Shown piece after piece: positions 7,282 to 15,392 of a stretch of DNA of 64,000 bases. A program made the translations under genes and the position numbers. The notes below the pieces were generated by a model. It searched no databases and was not told the origin of the DNA. It worked only from the letters and a program-made list of their open reading frames with translations. The DNA is from Deferribacter autotrophicus (GTDB lineage Bacteria; Chrysiogenota; Deferribacteres; Deferribacterales; Deferribacteraceae), in contig NZ_VFJB01000009.1 of the NCBI RefSeq assembly GCF_008362905.1, positions 124,001-188,000 on the forward strand, read 5' to 3'. How positions within the stretch are numbered: the first letter of the stretch is position 1; the number at the start of each line of letters is the position of its first letter.

Positions 7282-8274
7282 TTATACCTCAACAGCTGAT
7301 AGCATTTTCATCTTATTGTAACATTCACCACTTTTTATTTTTTCATACGCTTTCAAATATCCACTCTTCAAATCTATATCTTCTAAAAGATGAAGAGCAA
7401 GGGCAGTATTGAGTGCAAAAAGTTTGGCCACGTTTTCATCTTCTCCAGTTATTCCATTAAGAAAAAGTCTCTTTGCTTCAACTTCATCCCTTACACAAGG
7501 CATATCAAAAGGCTCAAAAAACTCCTCAGGGTTAACGGTTAAGTGCTCGGCCACCCCATTAACAATCTTGTAGCAGATTGTCATATCCTTTGTTGAAACT
7601 TCGTCATATCCATCTTTTGATGAATAAACTATAAATTTCCTATTCTTAAACCTTGTTACTGCCTCAGCATAAACGCTCAATTTGGATGAATCCCCCACAC
7701 CTATTATCTGATACTCTGGCTCTGCAGGATTTGCTAAAGGTCCAAGAAGATTAAAAATTGTGGGCACCATCAAATCCTTTCTTATTGGGGCAACATACTT
7801 CATTGCAGGATGAAAATTTGGTGCAAAAAGAAAAACAAAATTGTGGTTATCAAAAAACTTTTGAGCTTCATCAAGCGCCATTTTCACAGGGATACCAAAA
7901 GCTTCATAAATATTTGCAGAACCTACTCTACCACTTATAGCCACATTTCCATGCTTTACTACAGGATATCCCATGGACGAAAGTATAATAGCCACTGCTG
8001 ATGACACATTCACACAACTTTTACCGTCACCACCAGTCCCACATGTATCAATACATCTTTGTTTGCTGTGTTCAAATCTAATTTTATATTTGTTTAATAC
8101 TTTAGCCGCTGCAAAAATCTCATCAGCACTTTCCCCTCTCATTTTCATAGCTATTAATGCTCCACCTATCTGAGCATCACTTAAACTGCCAGTCATCATT
8201 GCATCAAAGAATAATAATGCTTCATTCTCAGTAAGTTTTTGCCCACTATATACTTTTTTGATTATTTCATTCAT
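7282..8274 (-). CDS. trpD: Anthranilate phosphoribosyltransferase
   Basis: Transfers the phosphoribosyl group of PRPP to anthranilate. Standard 330-residue length with the helical N-terminal domain, the glycine-rich PRPP/Mg site CGTGGDGKSCVNVSSA, the VVKHGN loop, and NLLGPLANP. It is a free-standing enzyme, not fused to TrpG. The ATG overlaps the trpG stop by four bases (ATGA), so translation is probably coupled. Confidence 0.97.
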   Translation of the reverse strand: MNEIIKKVYSGQKLTENEALLFFDAMMTGSLSDAQIGGALIAMKMRGESADEIFAAAKVLNKYKIRFEHSKQRCIDTCGTGGDGKSCVNVSSAVAIILSSMGYPVVKHGNVAISGRVGSANIYEAFGIPVKMALDEAQKFFDNHNFVFLFAPNFHPAMKYVAPIRKDLMVPTIFNLLGPLANPAEPEYQIIGVGDSSKLSVYAEAVTRFKNRKFIVYSSKDGYDEVSTKDMTICYKIVNGVAEHLTVNPEEFFEPFDMPCVRDEVEAKRLFLNGITGEDENVAKLFALNTALALHLLEDIDLKSGYLKAYEKIKSGECYNKMKMLSAVEV

Positions 8275-8834
8275 GTCACATCCTCCCTACATATTTTTAT
8301 AAAATTATTAACAATTTGTAAGCCATACTCACTTTTGATAGATTCTGGATGAAACTGAACTCCATAGAGCTTTTCCTCATTAAACTCTATGGCCATAATT
8401 TCATTATCAGATAACGCCCTCGCACAGACAAACTGCTCACTTACTTCTATAGCCAGAGAATGGTAACGAACAGATTTAAATCTATCAGGTAACCCCTTCA
8501 AAATCCTTGAGTCATTAGTTTTAACTATCTCATCAATCTTCCCATGCATAATAGTCTTAGCACTGCGAATTATTCCGGTTTTATAATAGGCAATACACTG
8601 CATACCAAGACAGACGCCAAAGATAGGCTTTTTCCCGGCATATTCCTCAATATATTTCATTGAAAAACCAGAATTTTGAGGATTTGATGGCCCCGGCGAA
8701 ATAATTATTCCTTCATAATTTGATGCATCTTTAAATTCATCATTTTTTATCACATCAAGATCAACACCTGCCTCTTTAAAAAGTGCAAAAAGGTTGTAAG
8801 TAAAAGAATCGTAATTATCTACCAGTAAAAACAT
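8271..8834 (-). CDS. trpG: Anthranilate synthase glutamine amidotransferase subunit
   Basis: Class I glutamine amidotransferase supplying ammonia to TrpE. It contains the oxyanion motif SPGPSNP, the nucleophile Cys in FGVCLGMQ, and the His-Glu pair in FHPESI. The start chosen is the ATG at 8834 (MFLLVDNYDSFTYNLF), which matches the family N-terminus and has GGAG seven bases upstream; a GTG at 8840 is possible. The gene overlaps trpE by 20 bases. It may also serve as PabA; no pabB is visible here. Confidence 0.95.
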   Translation of the reverse strand: MFLLVDNYDSFTYNLFALFKEAGVDLDVIKNDEFKDASNYEGIIISPGPSNPQNSGFSMKYIEEYAGKKPIFGVCLGMQCIAYYKTGIIRSAKTIMHGKIDEIVKTNDSRILKGLPDRFKSVRYHSLAIEVSEQFVCARALSDNEIMAIEFNEEKLYGVQFHPESIKSEYGLQIVNNFIKICREDVT

Positions 8835-10284
8835 GACCACTCTCCATATTTTTTGTTACTTCTATTGCTTTGAACAAAGCCCCCAACTTGTTTTCTACCT
8901 CGTAAAATTCCTTTTTAGGCACACTGTCATACACAATACCTGCTCCCGCCCTCAATACCATTTTCCCTTTCAGGAAAGCAGCACTTCTGATGGTAATGCA
9001 CGTGTCCATATCCCCTGCAAAAGAGAAATATCCAGCACATCCTGCATAAAACCCCCTTGCACTCCTTTCATACTCATCTATCAACTCCATAGCTCTCACC
9101 TTTGGAGCACCTGAAACTGTGCCAGCAGGAAACGTTCTGATAAATAAATCCAGATTGCTTATTTCTTTCTTTTTCACTCCCTCCACTTCTGAAACTATAT
9201 GCACCACATGGGAATATACCTCAGGGATAAAAGCAGAATTAACTTTTACCGTTTCCGGATAACAACCGCTATAAAGATCATTTCTTGCAAGATCCAAAAG
9301 CATAAGGTGTTCTGAAATTTCTTTTTCATCATTTAAAAGACTATTTTTTACAGACTCTATATCTTTTTCCACAGGATAAGTGCCTGCAATGGGTTTTAAA
9401 ATTGCTTTATTATCTTTGATTTTTAGATGAATTTCTGGGGATGAACCACATACAATGTAATCTTCAAATTTAAAGAAAAACATGTACGGCGAAGGGTTTA
9501 TATTGCGTAACGCTCTGTAAAAATTAATGGGATTTATAAACCCTTCTACTTCATATTTATTTGATATAACAACCTGTATTGCTTCACCATTAATTATTTC
9601 TCTCTTCACTTTCTCCACAATTTCTATGAAATCTTCCTTATCAAAATCCTTTTTTATAGAGATAATTTCATCTGAGTTTGACAGGTCAAAGTTTACCCTG
9701 TGAAGCTCATCCACCATTTCAATGGTTCTACCCAGTCCCATTCGGTAAGCTTCTTCCAGATCTAAATCTGTCTTTACCACTGAAACAGCATAAAATTTAT
9801 TTAAATGATTATCAAAAACGTAAAACTCATTTATCAATGCCAATCCCATAAGTAACTCATCAGGTTCTTTTATCCTCTTACGCAAAATTCCCATGTAATT
9901 TGCCATTTCATATCCAAAAAAACCTACATAACCACCGCAGAAATCTCCTATATTTTCATCTCTCATCCCATTAAATGCATTCATCTCATAATTTAGGTAA
10001 TCAATGGGATTTAAAAGAATCTCACTTTTTTTACCATTTGCAACTTCAATAAGTTTCCCCTTTTGAAACAGTAACACTTTTTCAGGCCTTTTTGCAAAAT
10101 ATGTGAATCTTGAAAAACTCTTATCAATGTTCGCACTTTCTAAGAGATATAAAAATTTCTCATTGGAAAAATTTCTAAGAAGCGAAATGGGAGTATAAAT
10201 ATCTCCCACAATTTCCCTGACAATGGGAATATGAGTGTATTTTTCTGACAATTTATTAAATTCATCAAAAGTAATGTTTATCAT
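8815..10284 (-). CDS. trpE: Anthranilate synthase component I
   Basis: Converts chorismate to anthranilate, the first committed step. A 489-residue protein with the N-terminal regulatory domain holding the LLES motif (FLYLLESANI) that binds tryptophan, so feedback inhibition is expected. The C-terminal chorismate-binding domain carries GSSPEIHLK, LKPIAGTYP, the RTFPAGTVSGAPKVRAME signature and GRAGAGIV-like ARAGAGIVYDSVP. GGAGG lies seven bases upstream of the ATG. Transcription into the gene passes two terminators and the leader peptide region described separately. Confidence 0.96.
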   Translation of the reverse strand: MINITFDEFNKLSEKYTHIPIVREIVGDIYTPISLLRNFSNEKFLYLLESANIDKSFSRFTYFAKRPEKVLLFQKGKLIEVANGKKSEILLNPIDYLNYEMNAFNGMRDENIGDFCGGYVGFFGYEMANYMGILRKRIKEPDELLMGLALINEFYVFDNHLNKFYAVSVVKTDLDLEEAYRMGLGRTIEMVDELHRVNFDLSNSDEIISIKKDFDKEDFIEIVEKVKREIINGEAIQVVISNKYEVEGFINPINFYRALRNINPSPYMFFFKFEDYIVCGSSPEIHLKIKDNKAILKPIAGTYPVEKDIESVKNSLLNDEKEISEHLMLLDLARNDLYSGCYPETVKVNSAFIPEVYSHVVHIVSEVEGVKKKEISNLDLFIRTFPAGTVSGAPKVRAMELIDEYERSARGFYAGCAGYFSFAGDMDTCITIRSAAFLKGKMVLRAGAGIVYDSVPKKEFYEVENKLGALFKAIEVTKNMESGHVFTGR

Positions 10285-10301
10285 TTCAACCTCCAGTTTT
10301 C

Positions 10302-10340
10302 AAAAAAAAAGGCCGTGAGATTTTTCATCCCACGGCCCTT
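10302..10340 (-). terminator. trp leader terminator 2
   Basis: On the minus strand, GGCCGTGGGA pairs with TCTCACGGCC (ten pairs including one G-U) around an A-rich loop and is followed by nine T. It ends only 18 bases before the trpE ATG. Its 5' arm AAGGGCCGTG is also an exact complement of CACGGCCCTT in the 3' arm of terminator 1, so the two hairpins can exchange strands. It may be a second stage of the attenuator or a backup. Confidence 0.85.
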
Positions 10341-10353
10341 AAAGTCTGTATAC

Positions 10354-10392
10354 CAAAAAGGGCCGTGTGGCTGTCCACCACACGGCCCTTTT
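10354..10392 (-). terminator. trp leader terminator 1 (attenuator 3:4 hairpin)
   Basis: On the minus strand, AAAAGGGCCGTGTGG pairs with CCACACGGCCCTTTT around the loop TGGACAG, followed by a T-run. The arms are perfect over 15 pairs. The top of the hairpin (TGGTGGACAGCC, 10379-10368) copies the Trp-codon region of the leader peptide gene, so the same upstream strand (10406-10417) can bind either one. This is the logic of a transcription attenuator. Confidence 0.93.
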
Positions 10393-10405
10393 AATCGCAC
10401 ATCTA

Positions 10406-10417
10406 TGGTGAACAGCC
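10406..10417 (-). promoter_or_regulatory. trp attenuator segment 2 (antiterminator strand)
   Basis: The minus-strand sequence GGCTGTTCACCA pairs with TGGTGGACAGC in the Trp-codon region (10440-10430, eleven pairs with one G-U). It pairs equally with TGGTGGACAGCC in terminator 1 (twelve pairs with one G-U). It begins at the leader stop codon, so a ribosome that reaches the stop would cover it, favouring termination, while one stalled on the Trp codons frees it, favouring antitermination. Confidence 0.88.
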
Positions 10418-10494
10418 TACTTATCCAATGCTGTCCACCACCAAGCTTTAAAATTTGATGTCAAATTAGCGTTAAAAAATATTGAACTCATCAT
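10417..10494 (-). CDS. trpL: trp operon leader peptide
   Basis: A 25-residue frame beginning ATG ATG at 10494 and ending TAG at 10417. It carries three consecutive Trp codons (residues 18-20, in FKAWWWTALDK), positioned so that they overlap attenuator segment 1. There is no clear Shine-Dalgarno; the likely promoter lies so close that the mRNA may start at or next to the ATG (leaderless translation). An in-frame stop upstream excludes a longer peptide. Three Trp in 25 residues directly ahead of trpE makes chance very unlikely. Confidence 0.92.
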   Translation of the reverse strand: MMSSIFFNANLTSNFKAWWWTALDK

Positions 10495-10499
10495 ATGTA

Positions 10500-10529
10500 A
10501 AATATAACAACATACTTTTCATTTGTAAA
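10500..10529 (-). promoter_or_regulatory. Probable trp operon promoter
   Basis: On the minus strand, TTTACA and TATATT are separated by 17 bases and end six bases before the ATG ATG of the leader peptide. Both boxes are close to the sigma-70 consensus. No Trp-repressor-like palindrome is obvious over it, in keeping with control by attenuation. A weaker TATAAT further upstream (near 10600) is an alternative. Confidence 0.55.
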
Positions 10530-10774
10530 GGACTTTTTTATTTTGAGCACCCCAAAATCTACAAAATTACGCAAAAACAATACATTGGAAATACATTATA
10601 ACAACTCAACGCGCTTATACTGAAAAAATTATTATGTAGATTGCTTCGTCGCTAGCGCTCTTCGCAAAAACTTAATACTTAATGCTTAGTGCTAACGTCG
10701 AACTTTGAACCTTGAACTGTTTATATTTCCCTATTTCACTATCTCTTCACAAAAAACGGTGTAACTCCAGTTTT
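10530..10774. other. Intergenic region between flagellar block and trp promoter
   Basis: No gene is seen. It contains degenerate short repeats (CTTAATACTTAATGCTTAGTGC near 10670) and ACTTTGAACCTTGAACTG (about 10702-10720), close to ACATTGAACCTTGAACTT near 32190. It ends with GGTGTAACTCCAG (10758-10770), which resembles the terminal repeat of the element at 32231-32467 (GGGGTGACGCCAG). No convincing terminator for the flagellar block was found. Confidence 0.5.
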
Positions 10775-11611
10775 TTATACAATCGTCTCAAAATGCCCTA
10801 AAGATGATATCAACTTTGAATCGAAATCAAACTCTTTTTCTATTTCTTCCACTTTAAGTTCTTTCCAGTTTAATCTAACATTTTCAATATTTATCTGATT
10901 TATCAATTCTTTAAACCTACTTTCCGTAAATATAGTACCTGTTATTTCTCCTTGAAATTCTCTTAGTTTAACCATTATTGTCCCAAGTTTGGAAAAAGTT
11001 GTTTTTATCGTAATATAAAAACCTTCTCTACTTTTTTTTATTTTAATCTCTCCATCCTTTATGCCATACTCCACTGATTTAAAGGGCAAAAAAATCTCCC
11101 CATGCATTAAAAGATTTACCTGTAACTTCAAAAACATATCTTTTAAGTTACTATTATCTTTATAAATAAGCCCCTTCACATCGTTAGACACATCCTCACC
11201 ATCAGCAATCTTCTTTTCAAAAAACAAACCGCTATCCTTTATTAATTTCATTATCTCTTCTTTGTCTAACTTTTTTAAATCAAAGTGAGTAAAAGATCTT
11301 AGAAATTTAAAAATCTCATCTTTACTAAATTTTACAGCAATCTTTTTTAAAAAAATTGCGTCAAGATTTTGAACCGGCTCTTTTACAGTTTTCAGCTCTA
11401 AAAATGGTTCTGTTTTTATAACTTCAGCTTTAAATTTAGATAAAGTAATCTCAGAATTAATCATAGCTTTTAAAAGTTTCCCTTTAATACTTACTACAAA
11501 CCGGTTTTTATCAATTAATCTTATTACTTTTACATTTACTACTTCACCTTTTTTCAACGGAGGTAGTTCTTTACTGAGAATATGTGAAAGATTACTGTTC
11601 TCAATTTTCAT
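10775..11611 (-). CDS. FliK-like flagellar hook-length control candidate
   Basis: A 278-residue Lys-rich protein. The N-terminal part (about residues 20-65, GEVVNVKVIRLIDKNRFVVSIKGK) looks like a small beta domain. The C-terminal part (about 190-250, FSKLGTIMVKLREFQGEITGTIFTESRFKELINQ) has the pattern of the Flg_hook domain of FliK, where LG-x-V-x-V-x-L is followed by a helix. Family members measure hook length and switch export specificity by contacting FlhB. It is the last gene of the flagellar/chemotaxis block and overlaps the gene before it by 11 bases. The match is by eye and only moderate. Confidence 0.5.
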   Translation of the reverse strand: MKIENSNLSHILSKELPPLKKGEVVNVKVIRLIDKNRFVVSIKGKLLKAMINSEITLSKFKAEVIKTEPFLELKTVKEPVQNLDAIFLKKIAVKFSKDEIFKFLRSFTHFDLKKLDKEEIMKLIKDSGLFFEKKIADGEDVSNDVKGLIYKDNSNLKDMFLKLQVNLLMHGEIFLPFKSVEYGIKDGEIKIKKSREGFYITIKTTFSKLGTIMVKLREFQGEITGTIFTESRFKELINQINIENVRLNWKELKVEEIEKEFDFDSKLISSLGHFETIV

Positions 11612-12023
11612 AGAGCAATTTTAAAACAAGATTAACTTCTGTAACAGATATATTTAAATCTTTGGCAATTTCTGAAACGTTTTTACCACTTTTATAAAGA
11701 GCTATAATTTGAGATTTCAAATCCTTTTCTGACGGAACAGATGAGGAAATTGCCTCAAGCCTGTTTATTTTTGCATCAATTAGATCCACAAGATCTTCAA
11801 GCAAAGCTTCCTTTTCTCTAAGATTATTATCGATTTGTTCTGAAACCCTCTCACTCTCCACTAGTAATTCTTTCAAGTCATTAACAATGATCTGCACATC
11901 CTCATAGGATATATCAATTAGTTTTTTTTCGATAGATTTTAATTTTACTAACAAAATAAAAATAAAAATATATAAAATACCTATCAATAAAAAAGCGATT
12001 ATTAAAATCAAACTATAATTCAC
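11601..12023 (-). CDS. Membrane-anchored coiled-coil protein with C-terminal HTH-like helices
   Basis: A 140-residue protein with an N-terminal membrane helix (YSLILIIAFLLIGILYIFIFILLV), a long coiled coil (about 30-95), and a C-terminal helix-turn-helix-like segment (IIALYKSGKNVSEIAKDLNISVTEVNLVLKLL). This layout matches the DUF2802/DUF6115 families often found beside flagellar genes; their function is unknown. The start is GTG at 12023 with GAGGT upstream. It may tether a regulator to the membrane rather than bind DNA. Confidence 0.65.
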   Translation of the reverse strand: MNYSLILIIAFLLIGILYIFIFILLVKLKSIEKKLIDISYEDVQIIVNDLKELLVESERVSEQIDNNLREKEALLEDLVDLIDAKINRLEAISSSVPSEKDLKSQIIALYKSGKNVSEIAKDLNISVTEVNLVLKLLYEN

Positions 12024-12034
12024 TTATTACCTCA

Positions 12035-12820
12035 TCAGCTTTGCAATGCTTTTTTTATAAGTTCTCTATCCTTTTCAAAAACAAATTTTATTATATCTTC
12101 TCTCAATTCATAATCTATATATTTAAACTCGACCCCGTATATATACCCTTTAGGTGTTTTAAATTCTGTAACTATCTTACCTAAGGCATAAAACTTAACC
12201 CTATTCATCGCCTCTCTTATATCACCTTCAATATATAAATACAAATCTTTATTGATTTGCTCTGGTGAGAAAAAACTTAAACCGCCACCGCTGATATCAA
12301 TTGCATCAACCAACATGAAATCTAAGTCCACCTCTTTGTCCCCTACCATCTCAAGAATAGCATCCAGCTTTAAATCAATTTCTAATAAAAATCTCAGAAC
12401 ATATTGCATGTTAGTAGTTTCTTTTTGGATTATATTTTTTATTTTATTTGACATTGTTGTTTTTGCCTGAATACTCTTTCTATCTATTAACCTCTTAAAT
12501 TCACTCACTGAATCCATGTCAATCAATTTAATATAGTAATTACCTTTATAATCTATACGATAATGCTCCCTTTTTAATCCTTTTTCTATTTTTGAGGTTA
12601 TTTTAAAGTAATATATATCTTTATCTTTTCTCGTATACTCTACATCAGCTCCAACCAAAACATCCCCTTCATACCACAATGCATTAATTTTCAATGAATC
12701 CATAAATAAATCTTCACTTAAGCTGTTTGATTTTATACCAAAATTTCTTTCATCCACAAACATAGCATAAACTGTTTTTACATCTTCTGGTTGATAAACC
12801 TTTAAAATAACTTTATTCAT
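12035..12820 (-). CDS. PilZ-domain c-di-GMP receptor, atypical with helical insertion
   Basis: Contains both c-di-GMP motifs of PilZ: R84-E-H-Y-R88 (RxxxR) and D175-I-S-G-G-G180 (D/NxSxxG). In ordinary PilZ domains these lie about 25-30 residues apart; here about 87 residues separate them, filled by a helical stretch (SNKIKNIIQKETTNMQYVLRFLLEIDLKLDAILEMV). A helix in that place recalls the tetrameric tPilZ variant. The N-terminal 80 residues resemble a YcgR-N type beta domain. It probably links c-di-GMP to motility as a flagellar brake or regulator. It is co-transcribed with the small gene upstream (3-base gap). Confidence 0.8.
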   Translation of the reverse strand: MNKVILKVYQPEDVKTVYAMFVDERNFGIKSNSLSEDLFMDSLKINALWYEGDVLVGADVEYTRKDKDIYYFKITSKIEKGLKREHYRIDYKGNYYIKLIDMDSVSEFKRLIDRKSIQAKTTMSNKIKNIIQKETTNMQYVLRFLLEIDLKLDAILEMVGDKEVDLDFMLVDAIDISGGGLSFFSPEQINKDLYLYIEGDIREAMNRVKFYALGKIVTEFKTPKGYIYGVEFKYIDYELREDIIKFVFEKDRELIKKALQS

Positions 12821-12822
12821 AC

Positions 12823-13110
12823 CTAACCCTCTGTATCTATTATTTTGCCCACTTCTTCTTCTATAATAAATTTTCTTTTTTTACTCATCACTTTTTTATC
12901 ACTAGACTTACCTTTCATAAACTTATTTACTCTCTTTCTACTATCAATTACGGGCATTTCAATCTTTTTAATATTCGTAATAACCGATAAATTAACCAGA
13001 TTACCTTCTATGAATTCTTTAGAAACAAAACCATATTTATTAAAACTACTCTTATCAAGAACATCCTGAACTTTTTCAGGAAAACTTATCTTCCCTATTA
13101 CATGTTGCAA
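12823..13110 (-). CDS. Small basic protein of unknown function
   Basis: A 95-residue frame in the tight gap between cheR and the PilZ gene, rich in Lys (a KGKSSDKKVMSKKRKF stretch). No family is recognised. The only usable start is TTG at 13110, with AGGG nine bases upstream. The 5' end of the frame may be different, but the frame is kept open between two closely packed genes, which supports it being real. Confidence 0.5.
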   Translation of the reverse strand: MQHVIGKISFPEKVQDVLDKSSFNKYGFVSKEFIEGNLVNLSVITNIKKIEMPVIDSRKRVNKFMKGKSSDKKVMSKKRKFIIEEEVGKIIDTEG

Positions 13111-13137
13111 GTCTTTTGGCCCTATCCCATTCTTCTC

Positions 13138-13974
13138 TCACTTGTTTTTTATGTACACAATACCAGTTCTAAAATTATTCATCTCAAATTTATCACTGAG
13201 TCTATTCATTGTCTCAGAATGTCCTAAAAATAAATAGCCTGGATTATTTAATGAGTTATAAAAATGCTCTATCACCTTTTTTTTCGTCTCTACATCAAAA
13301 TATATCAGTACATTTCTACAAAAGATGACATCACATTTACCTATTTTCAAATAAAGGGCTCTTTCAGTTATATTCCCTTGCATAAATCTAACCATACGCT
13401 TAATTTCATTGGATAAATAGTAATTAAATCCATCTTTTTTAAAATACTTTGCAATAATCTTTGGATCCACTCCTCTAAATGATACAGAACGAAAAATACC
13501 TTCTTGTGCAGTCCTAACAACGTCAGTATTTATATCTACCCCAATAATATCAAATCTCGCTTTTGTATCTAGCATCTTTTCTTTTAACGCCATTGCAATA
13601 CTATAAGGTTCTTCTCCAGTGGAACAAGCAGCTGATAAGATTTTAAAGCTTCTCTTTCCTTTTTGAATTTCTGAAGGAATGACCTTACCAACTAGATAAT
13701 CTATTTGCCCTTTTTCTCTAAAAAAATATGTTTCATTAATTGTTACTAAATTTATTAACCTCTCTAGTTCACCCTTCCCTCTTGAATTATATTTAAGATA
13801 ATAAATATAATCCTTAAAAGAAGTGAAGTTATGCTCATGAAGTAATCTAGATAATCTATTTTCCAATAAATATTTCTTGTTTTGAGTGAAAAAAATACCT
13901 GAATGTTTATAAATTAATTCTGCAAGTTCAAAAAACTCATCATCTTTAATTTTTATTATTCCAGAATTAATCAT
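13138..13974 (-). CDS. cheR: Chemotaxis protein methyltransferase
   Basis: Methylates glutamates of methyl-accepting chemotaxis proteins using SAM. Has the N-terminal helical CheR_N domain and the SAM-binding core (ILSAACSTGEEPYSIAMAL, VDINTDV, IFCRNVLIYFD, LFLGHSETM). Normal length at 278 aa. The ATG overlaps the stop of the STAS-HEAT gene by four bases. CheB is encoded about 10 kb upstream in the same block. Confidence 0.96.
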   Translation of the reverse strand: MINSGIIKIKDDEFFELAELIYKHSGIFFTQNKKYLLENRLSRLLHEHNFTSFKDYIYYLKYNSRGKGELERLINLVTINETYFFREKGQIDYLVGKVIPSEIQKGKRSFKILSAACSTGEEPYSIAMALKEKMLDTKARFDIIGVDINTDVVRTAQEGIFRSVSFRGVDPKIIAKYFKKDGFNYYLSNEIKRMVRFMQGNITERALYLKIGKCDVIFCRNVLIYFDVETKKKVIEHFYNSLNNPGYLFLGHSETMNRLSDKFEMNNFRTGIVYIKNK

Positions 13975-15389
13975 AACTCTCCCAATAATGAATATATTTT
14001 TTCTTTTACAAATTTGTTACTTTCACCTTTTAAATGCTCATTTAAAATATTTTCTAAATCTGCAATATTGATCTTCCCAAGAACTTCTACTGCCTTGTAT
14101 CTAACTAACCAACTTTCATCTTTCAAACACTCTAGTGCTATATCTTTAACTTTATCTCCTAAAACCAAATAAAGTGAGTTAAGAGCTTCTTTTCTAATAT
14201 CCTCATTTTTTTCAGAAAGTGCCTGATATAAAAAATCTGCACAGTCAGCACCTATTTTTCCAAGAGCCTCAATAATAGCCAATTTCACATTTTCAGCTAC
14301 ACTATGATAAACCTTCATTAAATAATCTGCACAACTCTTATCCTTGCACAATTCTCCCACAGCTTTGGTAGAAAAATATCCTACCATACTATCAGAATCT
14401 GTAACTTTCTTTAAAATATCTTCTATTTTCGATACAGCATTTATCCTCACTAATGATGAAGCAGCAGTCTCTCTAACAATATTAGAATTATGAGATAGAT
14501 AGTTAATCAAAATATCTTCCACTTCCTTTTTATTAAAAAAGGAAAGCATTTTTATAATATAGGCAATAAGTAGTTCATTCTTTTCTGTTTCTAACTCCCT
14601 TTTAACAATTTTATAACATTTATCATCATTTATTAGGGTAAGCGCCTGAATCACTATCTTTTTCAATCTCTCATCTTTTCTTTCCAGTAGCTCAGCTAAT
14701 CTTTCAGCATCATCTTCTTCTGCTAACAAAGCAATTGTAGCAGCTGCAGCCTCAGCCACATCCACAAACTCACTGTTTAAGAAAGGATATATCTTTTCTT
14801 TAGACTCAAAATCTTGAAACCAGCCCAAGACAGTTATTGCTGCTTTTACCACATTTCCCACTTCATCTTGTAATGCTGCTCTAACATCTTCTAAAAAATC
14901 ATAATCGTGAGCTTTCCCTACGGTTAATATTGCATACTCTTTTAAGATAGGATCATCACTTTTAATCAGACTTTTCATCAAAGACTTATAATTGTCATTA
15001 TAATTTTCCGCGATAAAATCCGACACTTTATCTGCAAGCTCCACATCTTCAAAGAAGCTTATCAATTCTTCTGGTGTATAAGAAGTAAAATCTCGCTCGA
15101 TTTTAAAGATTGAATATAGATTTGTTAATTCAAGCAACTGCACAATACTTTCATTAACATTTACAAGGATGAGATTTAAACTCCTCTCCTTACAAAATTT
15201 ATTCAACTGTACAAAACCAGTCAAAACTTTACTTTGAATATATTCGCAGCTTTTTAAATCAAGCCTAACTTCTCTTATATCGTCAAAGGATTTCAACTCT
15301 TCCACAATATTTTTAAAATCATTAGAAGTAATATTTGGGCTTAAAATAACCTTTAAAACATCACCTTTTTTATCCCATCTATATGACAT
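13971..15389 (-). CDS. STAS domain protein with HEAT repeats
   Basis: A 472-residue protein. Residues about 1-105 form a STAS-like fold (VRLDLKSCEYIQSKVLTGFVQLNKFC), but the usual Ser of anti-anti-sigma factors is shifted or absent. The remainder is a chain of HEAT-like alpha repeats of about 30 residues (ILKEYAILTVGKAHDYDFLEDVRAALQD, VAEAAAATIALLAEEDDAERLAELL, and so on). HEAT repeats are protein-binding scaffolds. It lies between a classical STAS protein and CheR and follows an SpoIIE phosphatase gene, suggesting a partner-switch that meets the chemotaxis machinery. The exact role is unknown. Confidence 0.75.
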   Translation of the reverse strand: MSYRWDKKGDVLKVILSPNITSNDFKNIVEELKSFDDIREVRLDLKSCEYIQSKVLTGFVQLNKFCKERSLNLILVNVNESIVQLLELTNLYSIFKIERDFTSYTPEELISFFEDVELADKVSDFIAENYNDNYKSLMKSLIKSDDPILKEYAILTVGKAHDYDFLEDVRAALQDEVGNVVKAAITVLGWFQDFESKEKIYPFLNSEFVDVAEAAAATIALLAEEDDAERLAELLERKDERLKKIVIQALTLINDDKCYKIVKRELETEKNELLIAYIIKMLSFFNKKEVEDILINYLSHNSNIVRETAASSLVRINAVSKIEDILKKVTDSDSMVGYFSTKAVGELCKDKSCADYLMKVYHSVAENVKLAIIEALGKIGADCADFLYQALSEKNEDIRKEALNSLYLVLGDKVKDIALECLKDESWLVRYKAVEVLGKINIADLENILNEHLKGESNKFVKEKIYSLLGEL

Positions 15390-15392
15390 AAA

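Noticed and set aside
10354-10494. T-box or TRAP control of trp genes
   Set aside because: No T-box AGGGTGGNACCGCG motif and no series of GAG/UAG repeats is present; the Trp-rich leader peptide explains the structure.
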